Shown here: positions 15,529 through 27,663 of the stretch, piece by piece
Layout of the letters: every line of letters begins with the position of its first letter
How positions within the stretch are numbered: position 1 is the first letter of the stretch
Position numbers and translations under genes: made by a program
DNA from: Kitasatospora sp. MAP12-44
GTDB taxonomy: Bacteria; Actinomycetota; Actinomycetes; Streptomycetales; Streptomycetaceae
Assembly: GCF_029892095.1 (NCBI RefSeq)
Contig: NZ_JARZAE010000004.1
Span: 2,294,001 to 2,358,000 of the forward strand
Length of the DNA: 64,000 bases
Direction of reading: 5' to 3'
Notes under the pieces: model-generated
Databases searched by the model: none
What the model saw: only the letters and a program-made list of their open reading frames with translations
Told to the model about the DNA's origin: nothing

Positions 15529-16832
15529 TGACCAGGAACCGTCCAGTCGAAGCGGGCACGGATGGCGTCGCCGTGACCGGGCAGGTCCTCGGCGTTGGCG
15601 AGGTTGACCACGTGCACCGCGACGTCGGCCAGCGCCTCGCGGTTGTAGTCGATCACGTGGATGCCGCGCAGGAAGGACTGCACCGACAGGCCCGAGGAGT
15701 GGCAGGCGCAGCCGGCCGTGGGCAGCACGTGGTTGGAGCCGGCCGCGTAGTCACCAAGCGAGACCGGCGCGTACGGGCCGACGAAGATCGCGCCCGCGTT
15801 GCGCACCCGGGCGGCCACCGCGTGGGCGTCCCGGGTCTGGATCTCCAGGTGCTCGGCGGCGTAGGCATTGACCACGGCCAGGCCCTGCTCGACGTCGTCG
15901 ACCAGCAGGATGCCGGACTGCCGGCCGCTCAGCGCCTCGGTGACCCGCTCGCGGTGCTTGGTGTTCGCCACCTGCACGGCCAGCTCGGCCTCCACCCCGT
16001 CGGCCAGCGCCACGGAGTCGGTGACCAGCACGGAGGCGGCCATCGGGTCGTGCTCGGCCTGGCTGATCAGGTCGGCGGCGACGTCGCGCGGCGAGGCGCT
16101 TTCGTCGGCCAGCACGGCGATCTCGGTCGGGCCCGCCTCGGCGTCGATCCCGATCCGGCCCTTGAGCAGGCGCTTGGCGGAGGCCACGTAGATGTTGCCG
16201 GGGCCGGTCACCAGGTTGACGGGGGCGCACTCGGCGGTCCCGTAGGCGAACATCGCGATCGCCTGCGCGCCGCCGACCGAGTACACCTCGGTGACGCCGA
16301 GCAGCGCGCACGCGGCCAGGATCGCCGGGTGGACGCGGCCTCCGAAGTCCTTCTGCGGCGGCGAGGTGACCGCGATGCCCTGGACGCCGGCCTCCTGGGC
16401 GGGCACCACGTTCATCACCACGGAGGACGGGTAGACGGCCAGGCCGCCCGGCACGTACAGGCCGACCCGGTCGACCGGCAGCCAGCGCTCGGTCACCGAG
16501 CCGCCCGGCACCACCTGCACGGTGTGGTCGGTACGGCGCTGCGCGCGGTGCACCAGGCGGGCCCGGCGGATCGACTCCTCCAGCGCGGCGCGCACCTTCG
16601 GGTCCAGGGTCTCCAGCGCGGCGGTGATCTCCGCCTCGGGCACCCGGGTGCTGGTCAGCGTGACGCCGTCGAAACGCTCGGTGATCTCGATCAGCGCCGC
16701 GACCCCACGATGGCGTACGTCCTCGCAGATCGGCCGCACCTTCTCCAGGGCGGCCTCGACGTCGAACTCGGCACGGGGCAGCAGGTCGCGCGGATCATCG
16801 GTGGAGCCGCGGAGGTCGATTCGTGAGATCAC
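15525..16832 (-). CDS. hisD: Histidinol dehydrogenase
   Basis: 435 residues. It oxidises histidinol to histidine in two NAD-dependent steps with a zinc ion. Seen: [40 protein letters not shown], the strongly conserved [14 protein letters not shown] and [23 protein letters not shown] and the C-terminal NHVLPTAG plus HVIDYN. The GTG at 16832 (ISRIDLRG) is the start. The much longer open frame upstream runs into the opposite gene and is a shadow. First gene of the operon. Confidence 0.97.
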   Translation of the reverse strand: MISRIDLRGSTDDPRDLLPRAEFDVEAALEKVRPICEDVRHRGVAALIEITERFDGVTLTSTRVPEAEITAALETLDPKVRAALEESIRRARLVHRAQRRTDHTVQVVPGGSVTERWLPVDRVGLYVPGGLAVYPSSVVMNVVPAQEAGVQGIAVTSPPQKDFGGRVHPAILAACALLGVTEVYSVGGAQAIAMFAYGTAECAPVNLVTGPGNIYVASAKRLLKGRIGIDAEAGPTEIAVLADESASPRDVAADLISQAEHDPMAASVLVTDSVALADGVEAELAVQVANTKHRERVTEALSGRQSGILLVDDVEQGLAVVNAYAAEHLEIQTRDAHAVAARVRNAGAIFVGPYAPVSLGDYAAGSNHVLPTAGCACHSSGLSVQSFLRGIHVIDYNREALADVAVHVVNLANAEDLPGHGDAIRARFDWTVPGQ

Positions 16833-16870
16833 GGGGTCAAGTGTAAGGAGTGGCCGGAACCCTCGGTCCC
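16833..16870 (-). promoter_or_regulatory. Probable his operon promoter, leaderless hisD
   Basis: On the minus strand TACACT (16845-16840) lies 7 bases before the hisD GTG at 16832, and no ribosome-binding site is present. This is the spacing of leaderless Streptomyces transcripts. A matching -35 hexamer is poor, so the call rests on the -10 and the missing leader. Confidence 0.4.
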
Positions 16871-16926
16871 GCATTTCACTCCGTGATACGAAAGCCGAGA
16901 CAGCCAAGATCGTCGGGGGGACGCGG

Positions 16927-18495
16927 ATGGAACGGGCACCGGGCAACTGGAACGCGGTCGAGCGGGGGCTCTGGCGCGCCTTCCGCGAGGGCCGGCCGTA
17001 CGACCTGCGCTCACCGGATCCGGACCTGAACGACCCGACGAAGGCCGTCGTCTGGGGGCCGGAGCGAACGGTGCGGGCCGAGGTGCTGGCCCGGCTGCTG
17101 CTCGCCGGTCCCACCGCCCTGCCCGGCTCGGTACGAGCCCTCAAGCTCACCGGCGCCCTGATCACCGGACGCCTCGACCTGGCCGGCGGGCGGATCGAGG
17201 ACTTCATCGAGCTGCGCGGCTGCCTCTTCGACACCCAGATACTGCTCTCCGAGGCGCACGCCGGCACCATCCGCTTCGACGGCTGCTGGTTCCCCCGGGT
17301 CGACGCCTCCCGGCTGTGCACCTCGGGCGACCTGGTCTTCGCCCGCTGCGTGGTGGCCGCCGGGCTGCGCCTGACGGACGCCCAGATCGGCACCGACCTG
17401 ATCGCCAACCACCTGGTGGTCGGCAGCGACCAGTACGGCAGCTCCTTCTCCGCCGACGGCCTCACCGTCAGCCAGGACTTCGAGGCCGACCGGCTGGTCT
17501 CCTACGGCGAGCTGAGCCTGCGGACCGCCCGGATCGGCGGCCGGCTCTCGCTGCGCGGCGCCGAACTGCGCGCCCTGCGCGGCCAGCGAGACTGCCTCAA
17601 CGCACCCCGGCTCACCGTGGGCAACACCTTCTATCTGAGCGGCTGGCTGCCCGGCAGCCAGCTCGGCCAGATGTACGGCACCGGCTACGGCGAGGCCGCG
17701 CCGACCGGCGGCGCCAGCATCCCCTTCCACGCGTGGGGCGGGGTCCGGCTGAACGACGGCCGCTTCGAGAGCGCCTGCCTGATCGCCGGCGCCGAGTTCC
17801 ACCTGGGACCCGGCCGGGAGCTCTCGATGCGCCGGATCCAGACCCCCGAGCTGCGGTTCAGCTGCCCGTACCCGCCCAGCGGGCACGTCTCGCTCTCCCG
17901 CGCGCGGATCGGCAACCTGGTCGACACCCCGGAGGCCTGGCCGCCAGGTGACATCGGGCTGACCGGCTTCACCTACGAGTCGCTGCGCCCGGCCGCGGCC
18001 TTCACGGTCCGTCAGCGCATCGCGTGGCTGGACGGCGCGCGGGGCGAATTCCAGCCAGAGGCGTACGAGCAGCTGGCCGCCGCGCTGCGCCGGGACGGCT
18101 CCGACGAGGACGCCCGCGAGGTGCTCTACGCCAAGCAGCGCCGCCGCCGCAGGTCGCTGCCGCTGCCCGGCCGGATCTGGGGCAGGGTGCAGGACGTCAC
18201 CGTCGGCTACGGCTACCGCCCCGGCCGCGCCGCGCTCTGGCTGGTCGCCGCCTGGGCGCTCGGCACGCTGTTCTTCCTGCTGCACCGCCCAGCTCCGCTG
18301 AAGGCCGACGAGGTGCCGCACTGGAACGCCGCGCTGTTCGCGCTGAGCAAGGTGCTGCCGATCGTCGACCTCGGCCAGGACGGCTGGAACCCGGGGGGCG
18401 TCGGGCAGTTGGTGAGCGCGGCGCTGGTGCTCACCGGCTGGGTGCTGGCCACCACCGCCGCCGCGGGCGCCACCCGGCTGCTCCAGCGCGGCTGA
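16927..18495 (+). CDS. Membrane protein with beta-helix-like repeats (often named membrane-associated oxidoreductase)
   Basis: 522 residues. Residues ~70-330 consist of short repeats such as [37 protein letters not shown] and [19 protein letters not shown], the look of a right-handed beta helix of the pentapeptide or bactofilin type. A basic segment ([13 protein letters not shown]) precedes three membrane segments near the C-terminus ([27 protein letters not shown] region, [19 protein letters not shown]). Streptomyces homologues are often labelled oxidoreductase, but no cofactor motif is visible. It starts at ATG 16927 and is divergent from hisD. Confidence 0.8.
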   Translation: MERAPGNWNAVERGLWRAFREGRPYDLRSPDPDLNDPTKAVVWGPERTVRAEVLARLLLAGPTALPGSVRALKLTGALITGRLDLAGGRIEDFIELRGCLFDTQILLSEAHAGTIRFDGCWFPRVDASRLCTSGDLVFARCVVAAGLRLTDAQIGTDLIANHLVVGSDQYGSSFSADGLTVSQDFEADRLVSYGELSLRTARIGGRLSLRGAELRALRGQRDCLNAPRLTVGNTFYLSGWLPGSQLGQMYGTGYGEAAPTGGASIPFHAWGGVRLNDGRFESACLIAGAEFHLGPGRELSMRRIQTPELRFSCPYPPSGHVSLSRARIGNLVDTPEAWPPGDIGLTGFTYESLRPAAAFTVRQRIAWLDGARGEFQPEAYEQLAAALRRDGSDEDAREVLYAKQRRRRRSLPLPGRIWGRVQDVTVGYGYRPGRAALWLVAAWALGTLFFLLHRPAPLKADEVPHWNAALFALSKVLPIVDLGQDGWNPGGVGQLVSAALVLTGWVLATTAAAGATRLLQRG

Positions 18496-18558
18496 TCCGG
18501 TCCCGGGCGCACAGAACGGCGGCGCACGGGAGGCCCCGGGCCAACTACGCTGTGCGCC

Positions 18559-19287
18559 GTGACAGAACGGCTCCCGATCTTCCCGCTCAACTCGGTGCTC
18601 TATCCCGGACTGGTGCTGCCCCTGCACGTCTTCGAGGAACGCTACCGGCGGCTGGTCGCCGATCTGCTCGCCCAACCCGAGGACCAGCCACGGCGGTTCG
18701 GGGTGCTGGCGATCAAGGACGGCCGCGAGGTCGCCCCGGTCGGCGAGAGCGAGAAGCCGGCCGGCCCGCTGGACGGCCTGGGCACAACGAGCGGCAACCC
18801 GCTGGAGGCGCTGCACCACATCGGCTGCGTCGCGGACGTCGCCAGCGTGGAGCCCCAGCCGGACGGCCGCTACGAACTGCTGATCACCGGGACCACCCGG
18901 TTCCGGCTGCGCGCGATGGAGACCGGCGGCCGCTACCTGGTCGGCGAGGTGGAGACGATCGAGGAGGAGCTCGGCAACGGCGCCGGCACCCTGGCGGGCG
19001 GCGTCGAGCGGGCCTTCCGCGCGTACCAGAAGCGGCTGGCGGGCGCCCGCAATGCCAGCCTGAGCGGGGAGCAGGAGCTGCCGGACGACCCGCAGGTGCT
19101 CTCCTACCTGGTGGCCGCCGCCTCGGTGCTGGACATCCCGGTCAAGCAGAAGCTGCTGGCCTGCCCCGACACCGCGACCCGGCTGACCACCGAGCTGGAA
19201 CTGCTGCGCCGGGAGACCGCGCTGCTCGCCTGGCTGCCGTCGCTCCCCGCCGTGGACCTGACCCGGCAGGCGTTCAGCCCCAACTGA
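18559..19287 (+). CDS. LON substrate-binding-domain protein
   Basis: 242 residues with the N-terminal domain of Lon protease and nothing else: LPIFPLNSVLYPGLVLPLHVFEERYRRLV, then FGVLAIKDGREV, IGCVADVASVEPQPDGRYELLITGTTRFRL and a helical C-terminal part (LSYLVAAASVLDIPVKQKLL). There is no ATPase or protease domain. Such proteins are thought to bind unfolded peptides or act as adaptors. It starts at GTG 18559 and is followed after 15 bp by ybaK. Confidence 0.88.
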   Translation: MTERLPIFPLNSVLYPGLVLPLHVFEERYRRLVADLLAQPEDQPRRFGVLAIKDGREVAPVGESEKPAGPLDGLGTTSGNPLEALHHIGCVADVASVEPQPDGRYELLITGTTRFRLRAMETGGRYLVGEVETIEEELGNGAGTLAGGVERAFRAYQKRLAGARNASLSGEQELPDDPQVLSYLVAAASVLDIPVKQKLLACPDTATRLTTELELLRRETALLAWLPSLPAVDLTRQAFSPN

Positions 19288-19302
19288 GAGGACCTGCCGC
19301 AG

Positions 19303-19794
19303 ATGGCGAAGAAGCAACCCGGCCAGGGCACCCCCGCGACCGTCGCCCTGGCAGCCGCCGGCGTCCCGTTCACCGTGCACGCCTACGCTCACGACCCGGC
19401 CGCGGCCTCGTACGGCGCCGAGGCCGCACAGGCGCTGGGTGTCGCGGCGCAGCGGGTCTTCAAGACCCTGGTGGCCGAGGTGGACGGCGCGCTGACCGTC
19501 GGCGTGGTGCCGGTGGCCGGGCAGCTTGACCTCAAAGCCCTGGCCGCCGCGGTGGGCGGCAAGAAGGCGGTGATGGCCGACCCGGCCGCCGCCGAGCGCA
19601 GCAGCGGCTACGTGCGCGGCGGGATCTCCCCGCTGGGCCAGCGCCGGGCGCTGCGCACGGTGCTGGACAGCAGCGCGCTCGACCACCCGACGGTCTTCGT
19701 CTCGGGCGGCCGGCGCGGTCTGGACGTCGAGCTGGCGCCGGCCGACCTGGTGAGCCTGACCCGGGCAGTCACCGCCCCGATCGGCCGCGCCTGA
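19303..19794 (+). CDS. ybaK: YbaK/EbsC-type aminoacyl-tRNA deacylase
   Basis: 163 residues. YbaK hydrolyses Cys-tRNA(Pro) and related mischarged tRNAs. Seen: GVPFTVHAYAHDP, AAQALGVAAQRVFKTLVAEVDG with the catalytic lysine, KKAVMADPAAAERSSGYVRGGISPLGQRR and VFVSGGRRGLDVELAPADLV. The length equals that of the free-standing enzyme. It is probably cotranscribed with the LON-domain gene. Confidence 0.93.
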   Translation: MAKKQPGQGTPATVALAAAGVPFTVHAYAHDPAAASYGAEAAQALGVAAQRVFKTLVAEVDGALTVGVVPVAGQLDLKALAAAVGGKKAVMADPAAAERSSGYVRGGISPLGQRRALRTVLDSSALDHPTVFVSGGRRGLDVELAPADLVSLTRAVTAPIGRA

Positions 19795-19795
19795 G

Positions 19796-20458
19796 CTACT
19801 TGGCGTCCTCGGAGGCCTCAATGACCGGCGGCGCCTCGACATCCGACCCGTCGGCAGGCGGCAACTGCTGCGGCTCGGCCCAGTACGGCGGCGGCTCCTC
19901 CTCGCGCTTGCCGAAGGCCGCCGACAGCCCGAGCAGCACCACCATCGCGCTCATCGACCAGACCAGCAGCGCGCCCTTGGCACCCAGCGCCAGCGCCTCG
20001 TTGAAGGTGTGCCCGTCGCCGACCTGCTTGGCGTGCCCCACCACGTCGCTGGTCGGACCGAGCGTGATGCCGAGCTTCCAGGCCACCACCGAGCCGACCA
20101 GCCCGCCGACCGCCAGCCCCACCGCGACCGCGATCCCGCCGCCGCGCCGGCGGGTGGCCAGGAACGCGGCCACCGCCGTGACGATGCCGATCCCGGCGCC
20201 CAGCAGCGCGAAGACGCTGTCCGCGCCCGCCCGCTGCTCGCCCTCGGGGTCGACGTAGAGCACCTGGTGCCCCTGCACGATCAGCGGCACCTCGGGCGCG
20301 ATCCAGACCCAGAGCAGGCCCATGACCACACCGAGCAGCGCGCAGGCCAGCGCGACCGGCGCGCCGACCTTCAGTTCAGCCCCGACCCGGCGGGCGACAG
20401 CGGCCTTGGGGCGAGGTGCGAGCGCTCCGGCGTCCGGAGAAATGTTCGGTACGGTCAC
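19796..20458 (-). CDS. DUF2567-type membrane protein
   Basis: 220 residues with four membrane segments (VALACALLGVVMGLLWVWIA, SVFALLGAGIGIVTAVAAFLA, GIAVAVGLAVGGLVGSVVAW, LLVWSMSAMVVLLGLSAAFG), a charged outer loop after the first, and a Pro/Glu-rich cytoplasmic tail. The layout matches the actinobacterial DUF2567 family. No function is known. The stop lies against the ybaK stop, 1 bp apart tail-to-tail. Confidence 0.8.
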   Translation of the reverse strand: MTVPNISPDAGALAPRPKAAVARRVGAELKVGAPVALACALLGVVMGLLWVWIAPEVPLIVQGHQVLYVDPEGEQRAGADSVFALLGAGIGIVTAVAAFLATRRRGGGIAVAVGLAVGGLVGSVVAWKLGITLGPTSDVVGHAKQVGDGHTFNEALALGAKGALLVWSMSAMVVLLGLSAAFGKREEEPPPYWAEPQQLPPADGSDVEAPPVIEASEDAK

Positions 20459-20493
20459 CGCTCCATCGTTTCACGTCAATCCTGCGGATTCCG

Positions 20494-21293
20494 CTAACGG
20501 GTAGTGGCGCGGCGGTATGCCCAGGTCGCCAGGGTCAGCGAGAGCACCCCGACCCCGGCGCAGACCGCCAGGTCAGCGCCGACCGCCGCCCAGTCCGGCC
20601 GCGCCGCGAAGCTCCGCGCGAAGGCCTCCACCCCGTACGTCGAGGGCAGCGCGTCCCGCAGCCACTGGACGGCCTGCGGCAGATGGCCGGCCGGCAGCAC
20701 GCCCAGCAGCAGCGCCGCCGACATGCCGAGCTGGCCCAGCATGGTGGCGATCTCCTGCTTGGGCGCCAGCAGCCCGCAGGCCGCGCCGAGGCCGGAGAGC
20801 GCGGCGCCCGCCAGCGGCACCACCGCCAGCAGCACCCACAGGTGCGCCCAGGAGAGCCCGAAGAGCCACGCCCCCACCCCGGCCGTCACCAGCGACCCGG
20901 GCAGCGTGAACGAGGCGAACGCGGCGGCCGCGCCGAGCACCACCGAGGCAGCCGGCACCGGCAGCGTCGCGTAGTGGTCCAGGCCGCCGGTGGCGCGCAA
21001 CCGTCCGAAGTACTGGGCGAGCAGGTTGAGCGCCACAAAGGCCACCACCAGCACGCTGGAGCCCGCCACCACCGCCCGCGCGGACGGGTTGTCGCCCGCG
21101 TCGACCACCCCGCGCATCATCACCAGGATGCCGATCGACTGGAAGGAGGCGACGAACATCAGCGGGATCCGGGCCACCTTGGCCCGGGCCAGCTGCGCCC
21201 GGTAGACAGCGGCCAGCGCGGGCAGCAGCCGGGCCGCGGGGGCCAGCGGCGCGGCCGCGGCCCGGGCGGGGGCGGCGGGAACGGTGAGCAGGG

Positions 21294-21297
<4 letters not shown>
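20494..21297 (-). CDS. ABC-2 type transporter permease
   Basis: 267 residues with six hydrophobic segments. The N-terminal half has LARAKVARIPLMFVASFQSIGILVMM and VVAGSSVLVVAFVALNLLAQYFG, and the C-terminal half LGLLAP..EIATMLGQLGMSAALLLGVLP, the usual ABC-2 arrangement. The GTG at 21297 overlaps the TGA of the ATPase gene (GTGA, 21294-21297). It probably exports a drug or lipid together with that ATPase. Confidence 0.9.
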
Positions 21298-22250
<953 letters not shown>

Positions 22251-22307
22251 GAGCGAAGACTCTACGCGCTGACCATGAGGATCCCGACCACAGGTCCTTC
22301 CCGTTGA

Positions 22308-23531
22308 TCAGTCGTCCACGACCACCAGCTCGCCGCCCGGCACCCGCAGCGCCAGCTCCTTCCAGAAGCCGGCCCGGATCGCGTAGCGGTCGTGCTCGTC
22401 GATCTGGTCGTCCTTGTGCGCGAGCAGCCCGAACCGCGCGGCGTAGCGCAGCAGCTCGCCATCGACCCGGTGCGGGATCCGCGGGTAGTCGCCCCACAGC
22501 GTGGTGAGCCGTTCGCGGTCGCCGAGCCGGTCGGTCCAGCGGCGGGCGAAGACCTGGCCGACCTCGTGCGGATCGCCGCCGATCGCGGTGATGTCCTCCT
22601 CGCGGTCGGCCCAGCGCTGCTCGGCGGTGGTCAGCTGGGCCAGCGTGGGCAGCGAGTCGCCTGGCCCGGCGGTCTCGGCGGCCGGGCGGTCCACCCAGCC
22701 GCGGTCGGAGGACCAGCGCAGCACCGGCCCGTTGGCGGCGACGGCCGCCGGCGCCGGGTGGGCGGTGGTCGCAGTGCGGCCGGCCAGGTCCTTGGGGGTG
22801 GGGACGACCTTGAGCGCGGCGGGCGCCTGGGCGGGCTCGGCGGCCGGCTCGGGCGGCTCGGCAGCGGCCGGACGGGGCGAGGAGCCGGTCGGGCGCAGGC
22901 TGTGCGCGGGCGGGGCGGCCAGGATCTTGGCGATCTCCGGCGGCGGCCCGGCGGGCGGGAACGCGACGGCGGGCTCGCGCAGCCGCACCGAGCGGGTGAT
23001 CCACTCACGGTCCAGCACCCGGCGCTCGTCGGCCTCGCCGACCAGGTCCTCGGACTGGTTGAAGTCGCCGTCGGCGGCCTGCAGCGCCCAGAGGTGGACG
23101 GCGACGCCGTGCTCCTTGGCGGACATCATGCCGGGCAGCAGATCGCCGTCGCCGGTGACCAGCACCACGTCGGCGCAGGCCCGGTTGCGGGCGAGTTCGG
23201 AGAGCTCGGCGTGCATCGCGGCGTCGACGCCCTTCTGCACCCAGCGACCCTCGGCCCGGGTCAGCGCGCCGAGTCGCACCGTCACCCGGGGCAGCACCCG
23301 CAGCCGGCGGTGCTCGGGCATCGGGCGGCGCTCGGGGGCCGCGTCGAACCAGTAGATCCGCAGCAGCGGCAGCCCGGTCTCCTCCTCGGCCCGCTCGCGC
23401 AGCGAGGCGATCAGGGCGGTGTGGTCCACCGTCACCCTGGATCGGGAGGACTCTCCGGCGAGCAGGCTGGCGGCGGCACCCAGCAGGTATCCCGCGTCCA
23501 CGAGGACGACGCAGCGGTCCACTTCCCGCAC
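22308..23531 (-). CDS. NYN-domain (PIN-like) protein
   Basis: 407 residues. The N-terminal ~165 residues form an NYN domain: CVVLVDAGYLLGAAASLL with the first Asp, LRIYWFDAAP, GVDAAMHAEL and VVLVTGDGDLLPGMMSAKEHGVAVHLWAL with paired Asp residues. These form a metal-dependent RNase-like active site. A Pro/Ala-rich linker (~200-265) and a C-terminal helical domain follow. The start given is the GTG at 23531; the GTG three codons later (23522) has AGAGG 8 bases upstream and may be the true start. NYN proteins act in RNA processing; no partner is visible nearby. Confidence 0.88.
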   Translation of the reverse strand: MREVDRCVVLVDAGYLLGAAASLLAGESSRSRVTVDHTALIASLRERAEEETGLPLLRIYWFDAAPERRPMPEHRRLRVLPRVTVRLGALTRAEGRWVQKGVDAAMHAELSELARNRACADVVLVTGDGDLLPGMMSAKEHGVAVHLWALQAADGDFNQSEDLVGEADERRVLDREWITRSVRLREPAVAFPPAGPPPEIAKILAAPPAHSLRPTGSSPRPAAAEPPEPAAEPAQAPAALKVVPTPKDLAGRTATTAHPAPAAVAANGPVLRWSSDRGWVDRPAAETAGPGDSLPTLAQLTTAEQRWADREEDITAIGGDPHEVGQVFARRWTDRLGDRERLTTLWGDYPRIPHRVDGELLRYAARFGLLAHKDDQIDEHDRYAIRAGFWKELALRVPGGELVVVDD

Positions 23532-23795
23532 CTCTCTCCCGGTCGGCCCGGTGGCGGCCGGACCCCACCCTTGACCCTTGTCCGATCACCTCTGTGGCGT
23601 GCGGTACGGAGCAGTCTGCCCGAGCGGTGGCCTCTGGAGGGACCCGCCCGACCGTTGCGGTCTTCTTTACCCTCCGACGGAGCCGTGAATCACCCGGCTG
23701 CCCCCGCTCTGCGCTGGGCCAAGCGGCGGTGTGGATCACCCGGCCCTCGGGCCGCCCACCGGTGCGGGGCGGGCAGCCCGACGGCTCGCACACGC

Positions 23796-24851
<1,056 letters not shown>

Positions 24852-24907
24852 TCATCCTGCCTTGTCCCCCGGTGTCGGCCGCGCAGCTTTTCACCTGGTG
24901 GGACGCC

Positions 24908-25798
24908 CTACGGCAGGGACGCCGCGGCGGCGAGCGCGGTTGCCACCGCCGCCGGACCGGCCGGCAGCAGCGGCAGCCGGACGGCGGCGCTGGGGATCCG
25001 GCCCTGAGCGTGCAGCACGCCCTTGATCACGGTGGGGTTGGGCTCGGCGAAGAGGGTGGCCGACAGCCTGGCCAGCCGGTGGCCCAGCGCCCGGGCGTGC
25101 GCGAGCTCGCCGGCCTGCCAGGCCTCGTACAGCTCCACGAACCGCGCGGTGCACAGGTGCGCGGAGGCCAGGATGCCGCCGCTCGCGCCGAGCGCCAGCA
25201 GCGGCGAGAGCAGCGCGTCCTCGCCGACCAGCACGGCGAAGTCCGCGGGCAGCTCGCCGAGGAAGGCCATCGCGTCCTGGTCGAGCACGCCGGGCGCGTA
25301 CTTGACGCCGGCGATCCCGGGCAGCTCGGCCAGCCGGCGCAGGGTGTCCGCGCCGAGCTGCTGCCCGGTGCGGTAGGGGATGTGGTAGACGATCAGCGGC
25401 ACCGGGCTGTGCGCCGCCAGCTCGGTGAAGTGCGCGAGCACGCCGGCCTCCGAGGGCCGGGTGAAGTGGGGGACGATCGACAGCGCGGCGCCGGTCCGCG
25501 GCCACCGCTTGAGCTCCTGCAGCGCCCGGACGGCGCCCCGGGTGTCGTTGCCGCCGGCGCCGACCGTGAGCACCGCGCCGCGCTCCTCGCAGACCCGGGC
25601 GCAGATCTCGGTGACCGCCAGCTTCTCCGCCTCGTCCAGGGTGGCCGGCTCGCCGGTGGTGCCGAGCACCACCAGGCCCGCCGCGCCGTCGTCGAGCACC
25701 CCGTGCGCCAGGGCTTCGAGCGCCTCGGGGTCGAAGGCGCCGTCGGCGGTGAACGGGGTGATCAGCGGGATGTGGATGCCGTGCAGGTACGGGTGCAT
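24908..25798 (-). CDS. Dihydrodipicolinate synthase/N-acetylneuraminate lyase family aldolase
   Basis: 296 residues, a beta/alpha barrel with a Schiff-base lysine in GIAGVKYAPG (about residue 160), VVLGTTGEPATLDEAEKL for pyruvate binding, and PLIVYHIPYRTG with the conserved tyrosine. The family condenses or cleaves pyruvate-derived compounds. Closeness to asd suggests DapA (4-hydroxy-tetrahydrodipicolinate synthase) activity, but a divergent LysR gene and a short barrel also fit a catabolic aldolase. I therefore give no symbol. Confidence 0.85.
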   Translation of the reverse strand: MHPYLHGIHIPLITPFTADGAFDPEALEALAHGVLDDGAAGLVVLGTTGEPATLDEAEKLAVTEICARVCEERGAVLTVGAGGNDTRGAVRALQELKRWPRTGAALSIVPHFTRPSEAGVLAHFTELAAHSPVPLIVYHIPYRTGQQLGADTLRRLAELPGIAGVKYAPGVLDQDAMAFLGELPADFAVLVGEDALLSPLLALGASGGILASAHLCTARFVELYEAWQAGELAHARALGHRLARLSATLFAEPNPTVIKGVLHAQGRIPSAAVRLPLLPAGPAAVATALAAAASLP

Positions 25799-25869
25799 GC
25801 GGTCGAGCCTGCCGCAGCCCGCTGTGCGGGTCCAGTTCGCTTTTCCATCGCAACCCGTAAGCTGAGCCG

Positions 25870-26775
25870 ATGCTCGATGTCCGACGCCTGCGCCTCCTGC
25901 GGGAGCTCGCCCACCGCGGCACCATCGCCGCCGTCGCCGAGGCCCTGTCGTTCAGCGCCTCCGCCGTCTCCCAGCAGCTCACCGTGCTCGAACGCGAGGC
26001 CGGCGTACCGCTGCTGGAGCGCACCGGGCGGCGGGTGGTGCTCACCCCGGCCGCGCACAACCTGGTCGCGCACGCCGAGGCGGTGCTCGCCCGACTGGAG
26101 CAGGCCTCGGCCGAACTCGCCGGTGCGCGCAGCGGGTTGGGCGGTCCCCTGCGGATCGCGACGTTCCCCTCCGCCGCCCGGGTGGCGATCCCGCCGGCCC
26201 TGGCCGCGCTGGCCCGCGAGCACCCCGGGCTGCAGCCGATGGTCTCCGAGCTGGACCCGGCGGCGGTCGCGGACGCCCTGCGGACCGGCGAGTTGGACGT
26301 CGCCCTGATGCACGACTACGACTTCGTACCCGCCGCACCCGAGCCGGGCGTGGAGAGCCGCCCGCTCTTCGAGGAGGCGATGTACCTCGCCCTGCCTGCC
26401 CCCGCGCCGAGCCCGGGCACCGACGCGGAGCTGATCGGTCGCTGCCGCGAGGCCGACTGGATCACCTCGACCCCGGGCACGCTCTGCCAGGCGATGGCCG
26501 TCCGGGCCTGCCAGGCCGCCGGCTTCGCCCCACGGGTCCGCCACCAGATCGACGACTTCGCCACCGTGCTGGCCCTGGTCGCGGTCGGCCAGGGGGTCGC
26601 CCTGGTGCCCGAACTCGGCACCCTCGACCCACCGCCCGGGGTGACGCTGTGCCAGCTGACGATGTGCCGGCGCACCACCGTCGCCTTCCGCACCGGCTCC
26701 GCCGCCCACCCCGCGGTGGCCGCTTTCACCGCCGCCGTCCAGGCCGCGCTACCCGCCGGTTTGCGGCCGACGTAA
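25870..26775 (+). CDS. LysR family transcriptional regulator
   Basis: 301 residues. The N-terminal winged helix-turn-helix is LRLLRELAHRGTIAAVAEALSFSASAVSQQLTVLEREAGVPLLERTGRRVVLT, followed by the linker helix and a type 2 periplasmic-binding-like effector domain. The gene is divergent from the DapA-like aldolase with 71 bp between the two starts, so it probably controls that gene. The effector is unknown. Confidence 0.93.
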   Translation: MLDVRRLRLLRELAHRGTIAAVAEALSFSASAVSQQLTVLEREAGVPLLERTGRRVVLTPAAHNLVAHAEAVLARLEQASAELAGARSGLGGPLRIATFPSAARVAIPPALAALAREHPGLQPMVSELDPAAVADALRTGELDVALMHDYDFVPAAPEPGVESRPLFEEAMYLALPAPAPSPGTDAELIGRCREADWITSTPGTLCQAMAVRACQAAGFAPRVRHQIDDFATVLALVAVGQGVALVPELGTLDPPPGVTLCQLTMCRRTTVAFRTGSAAHPAVAAFTAAVQAALPAGLRPT

Positions 26776-26857
26776 CGATTGGTTCGCAAGCCATGGCAAA
26801 GCCTTCCCCAAGGGGCATCCCCACGGATAGAAACAGCTGAGGGCAAGTCACGATGAG

Positions 26858-27607
26858 ATGAGCGGGAGTATGAGCAACAACCAACCTCCGGGGTACGGCT
26901 ACCCGTCAGACCCGCAGAACCCCTACGGCCAGCAGCCGCCGCAGGGCGTGCCGCCGCAGAACCCGTACGGCCAGAACCCCTACGGTCAGCAGCCCCCGGC
27001 CGGCCCGCCGCAGGGCCCCTACGACCCGCAGCAGCCGCCGCCGTACGGCTACCCGCAGGACGCCCAGGCGCAGCAGCCCTACGCCTACCCGCAGGGTGCC
27101 CCCGGCCAGCAGCCGTACGGGCAGCCGCTGTTCGGCCAGAGCGCCGGTCCGGCCTGGCTGGGCGCACCGAGCCAGTACGGCGGCCCGGGCCGCACGATGG
27201 CGAGCGCCGGTGACCGCTTCCTGGCCCGGCTGATCGACCTCGCCGTGCTGATCATCCCGATCTTCCTGGTCGAGTTCGTCATCTTCGCCAGCCTCGGCAC
27301 CATCGTCGCGGGCATCATCGGCACGCTGCTGGTGTTCGGCTACGAGGCCGCCATGCTGCTCACCCAGAACCAGCAGACGATCGGCAAGAAGGCCATGAAG
27401 CTGCGGGTGGTGTCGCTGGAGCACGGCGGCCGCCCGGTGGACAACCAGCTCTGGACCCGCGCGGCGGTCTACGGCCTGCCGCAGGCGGTCTACTGCCTGG
27501 GCAGCCTGTTCTCGCTGCTCGACAGCCTGTGGCTGCTCTGGGACAAGCCGTTCCAGCAGTGCCTGCACGACAAGGCCGCCAAGACCGTGGTGGTCAAGGA
27601 GGGCTGA
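26858..27607 (+). CDS. RDD family membrane protein
   Basis: 249 residues. A low-complexity N-terminus of ~105 residues is built of Pro/Tyr/Gly/Gln repeats (NPYGQQPP, QNPYGQNPYGQQ). The RDD domain follows: AGDRFLARLIDLAVLIIPIFLVEFVIF with the Arg-Asp pair, membrane segments at ~150-170 and ~200-225, and QTIGKKAMKLRVVSLEHGG. Function of the family is poorly known. ATG 26858 is given; ATG 26870 is an equally good start, and neither has a well-spaced ribosome-binding site. The hairpin at 27622-27661 ends the transcript. Confidence 0.88.
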   Translation: MSGSMSNNQPPGYGYPSDPQNPYGQQPPQGVPPQNPYGQNPYGQQPPAGPPQGPYDPQQPPPYGYPQDAQAQQPYAYPQGAPGQQPYGQPLFGQSAGPAWLGAPSQYGGPGRTMASAGDRFLARLIDLAVLIIPIFLVEFVIFASLGTIVAGIIGTLLVFGYEAAMLLTQNQQTIGKKAMKLRVVSLEHGGRPVDNQLWTRAAVYGLPQAVYCLGSLFSLLDSLWLLWDKPFQQCLHDKAAKTVVVKEG

Positions 27608-27621
27608 GGTCACAATTTTCG

Positions 27622-27661
27622 AGCAGGATGGCCGGGCCCTGCGGGGTCCGGCCATCCTGCT
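27622..27661 (+). terminator. Terminator of the RDD gene
   Basis: AGCAGGATGGCCGG (27622-27635) pairs perfectly with CCGGCCATCCTGCT (27648-27661) across a 12-base loop, 15 bases behind the stop codon. There is no T run behind it, as is common in Streptomyces. Confidence 0.8.
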
Positions 27662-27663
27662 GT

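Noticed and set aside
16833..17465. N-terminal extension of hisD
   Set aside because: The frame continues across the divergent gene, but HisD homology starts at the GTG of 16832 next to a -10 hexamer.
23532..23795. Possible gene in the gap between the NYN gene and asd
   Set aside because: No frame with consistent GC3, start and ribosome-binding site was found; nothing recognisable beyond promoter space.
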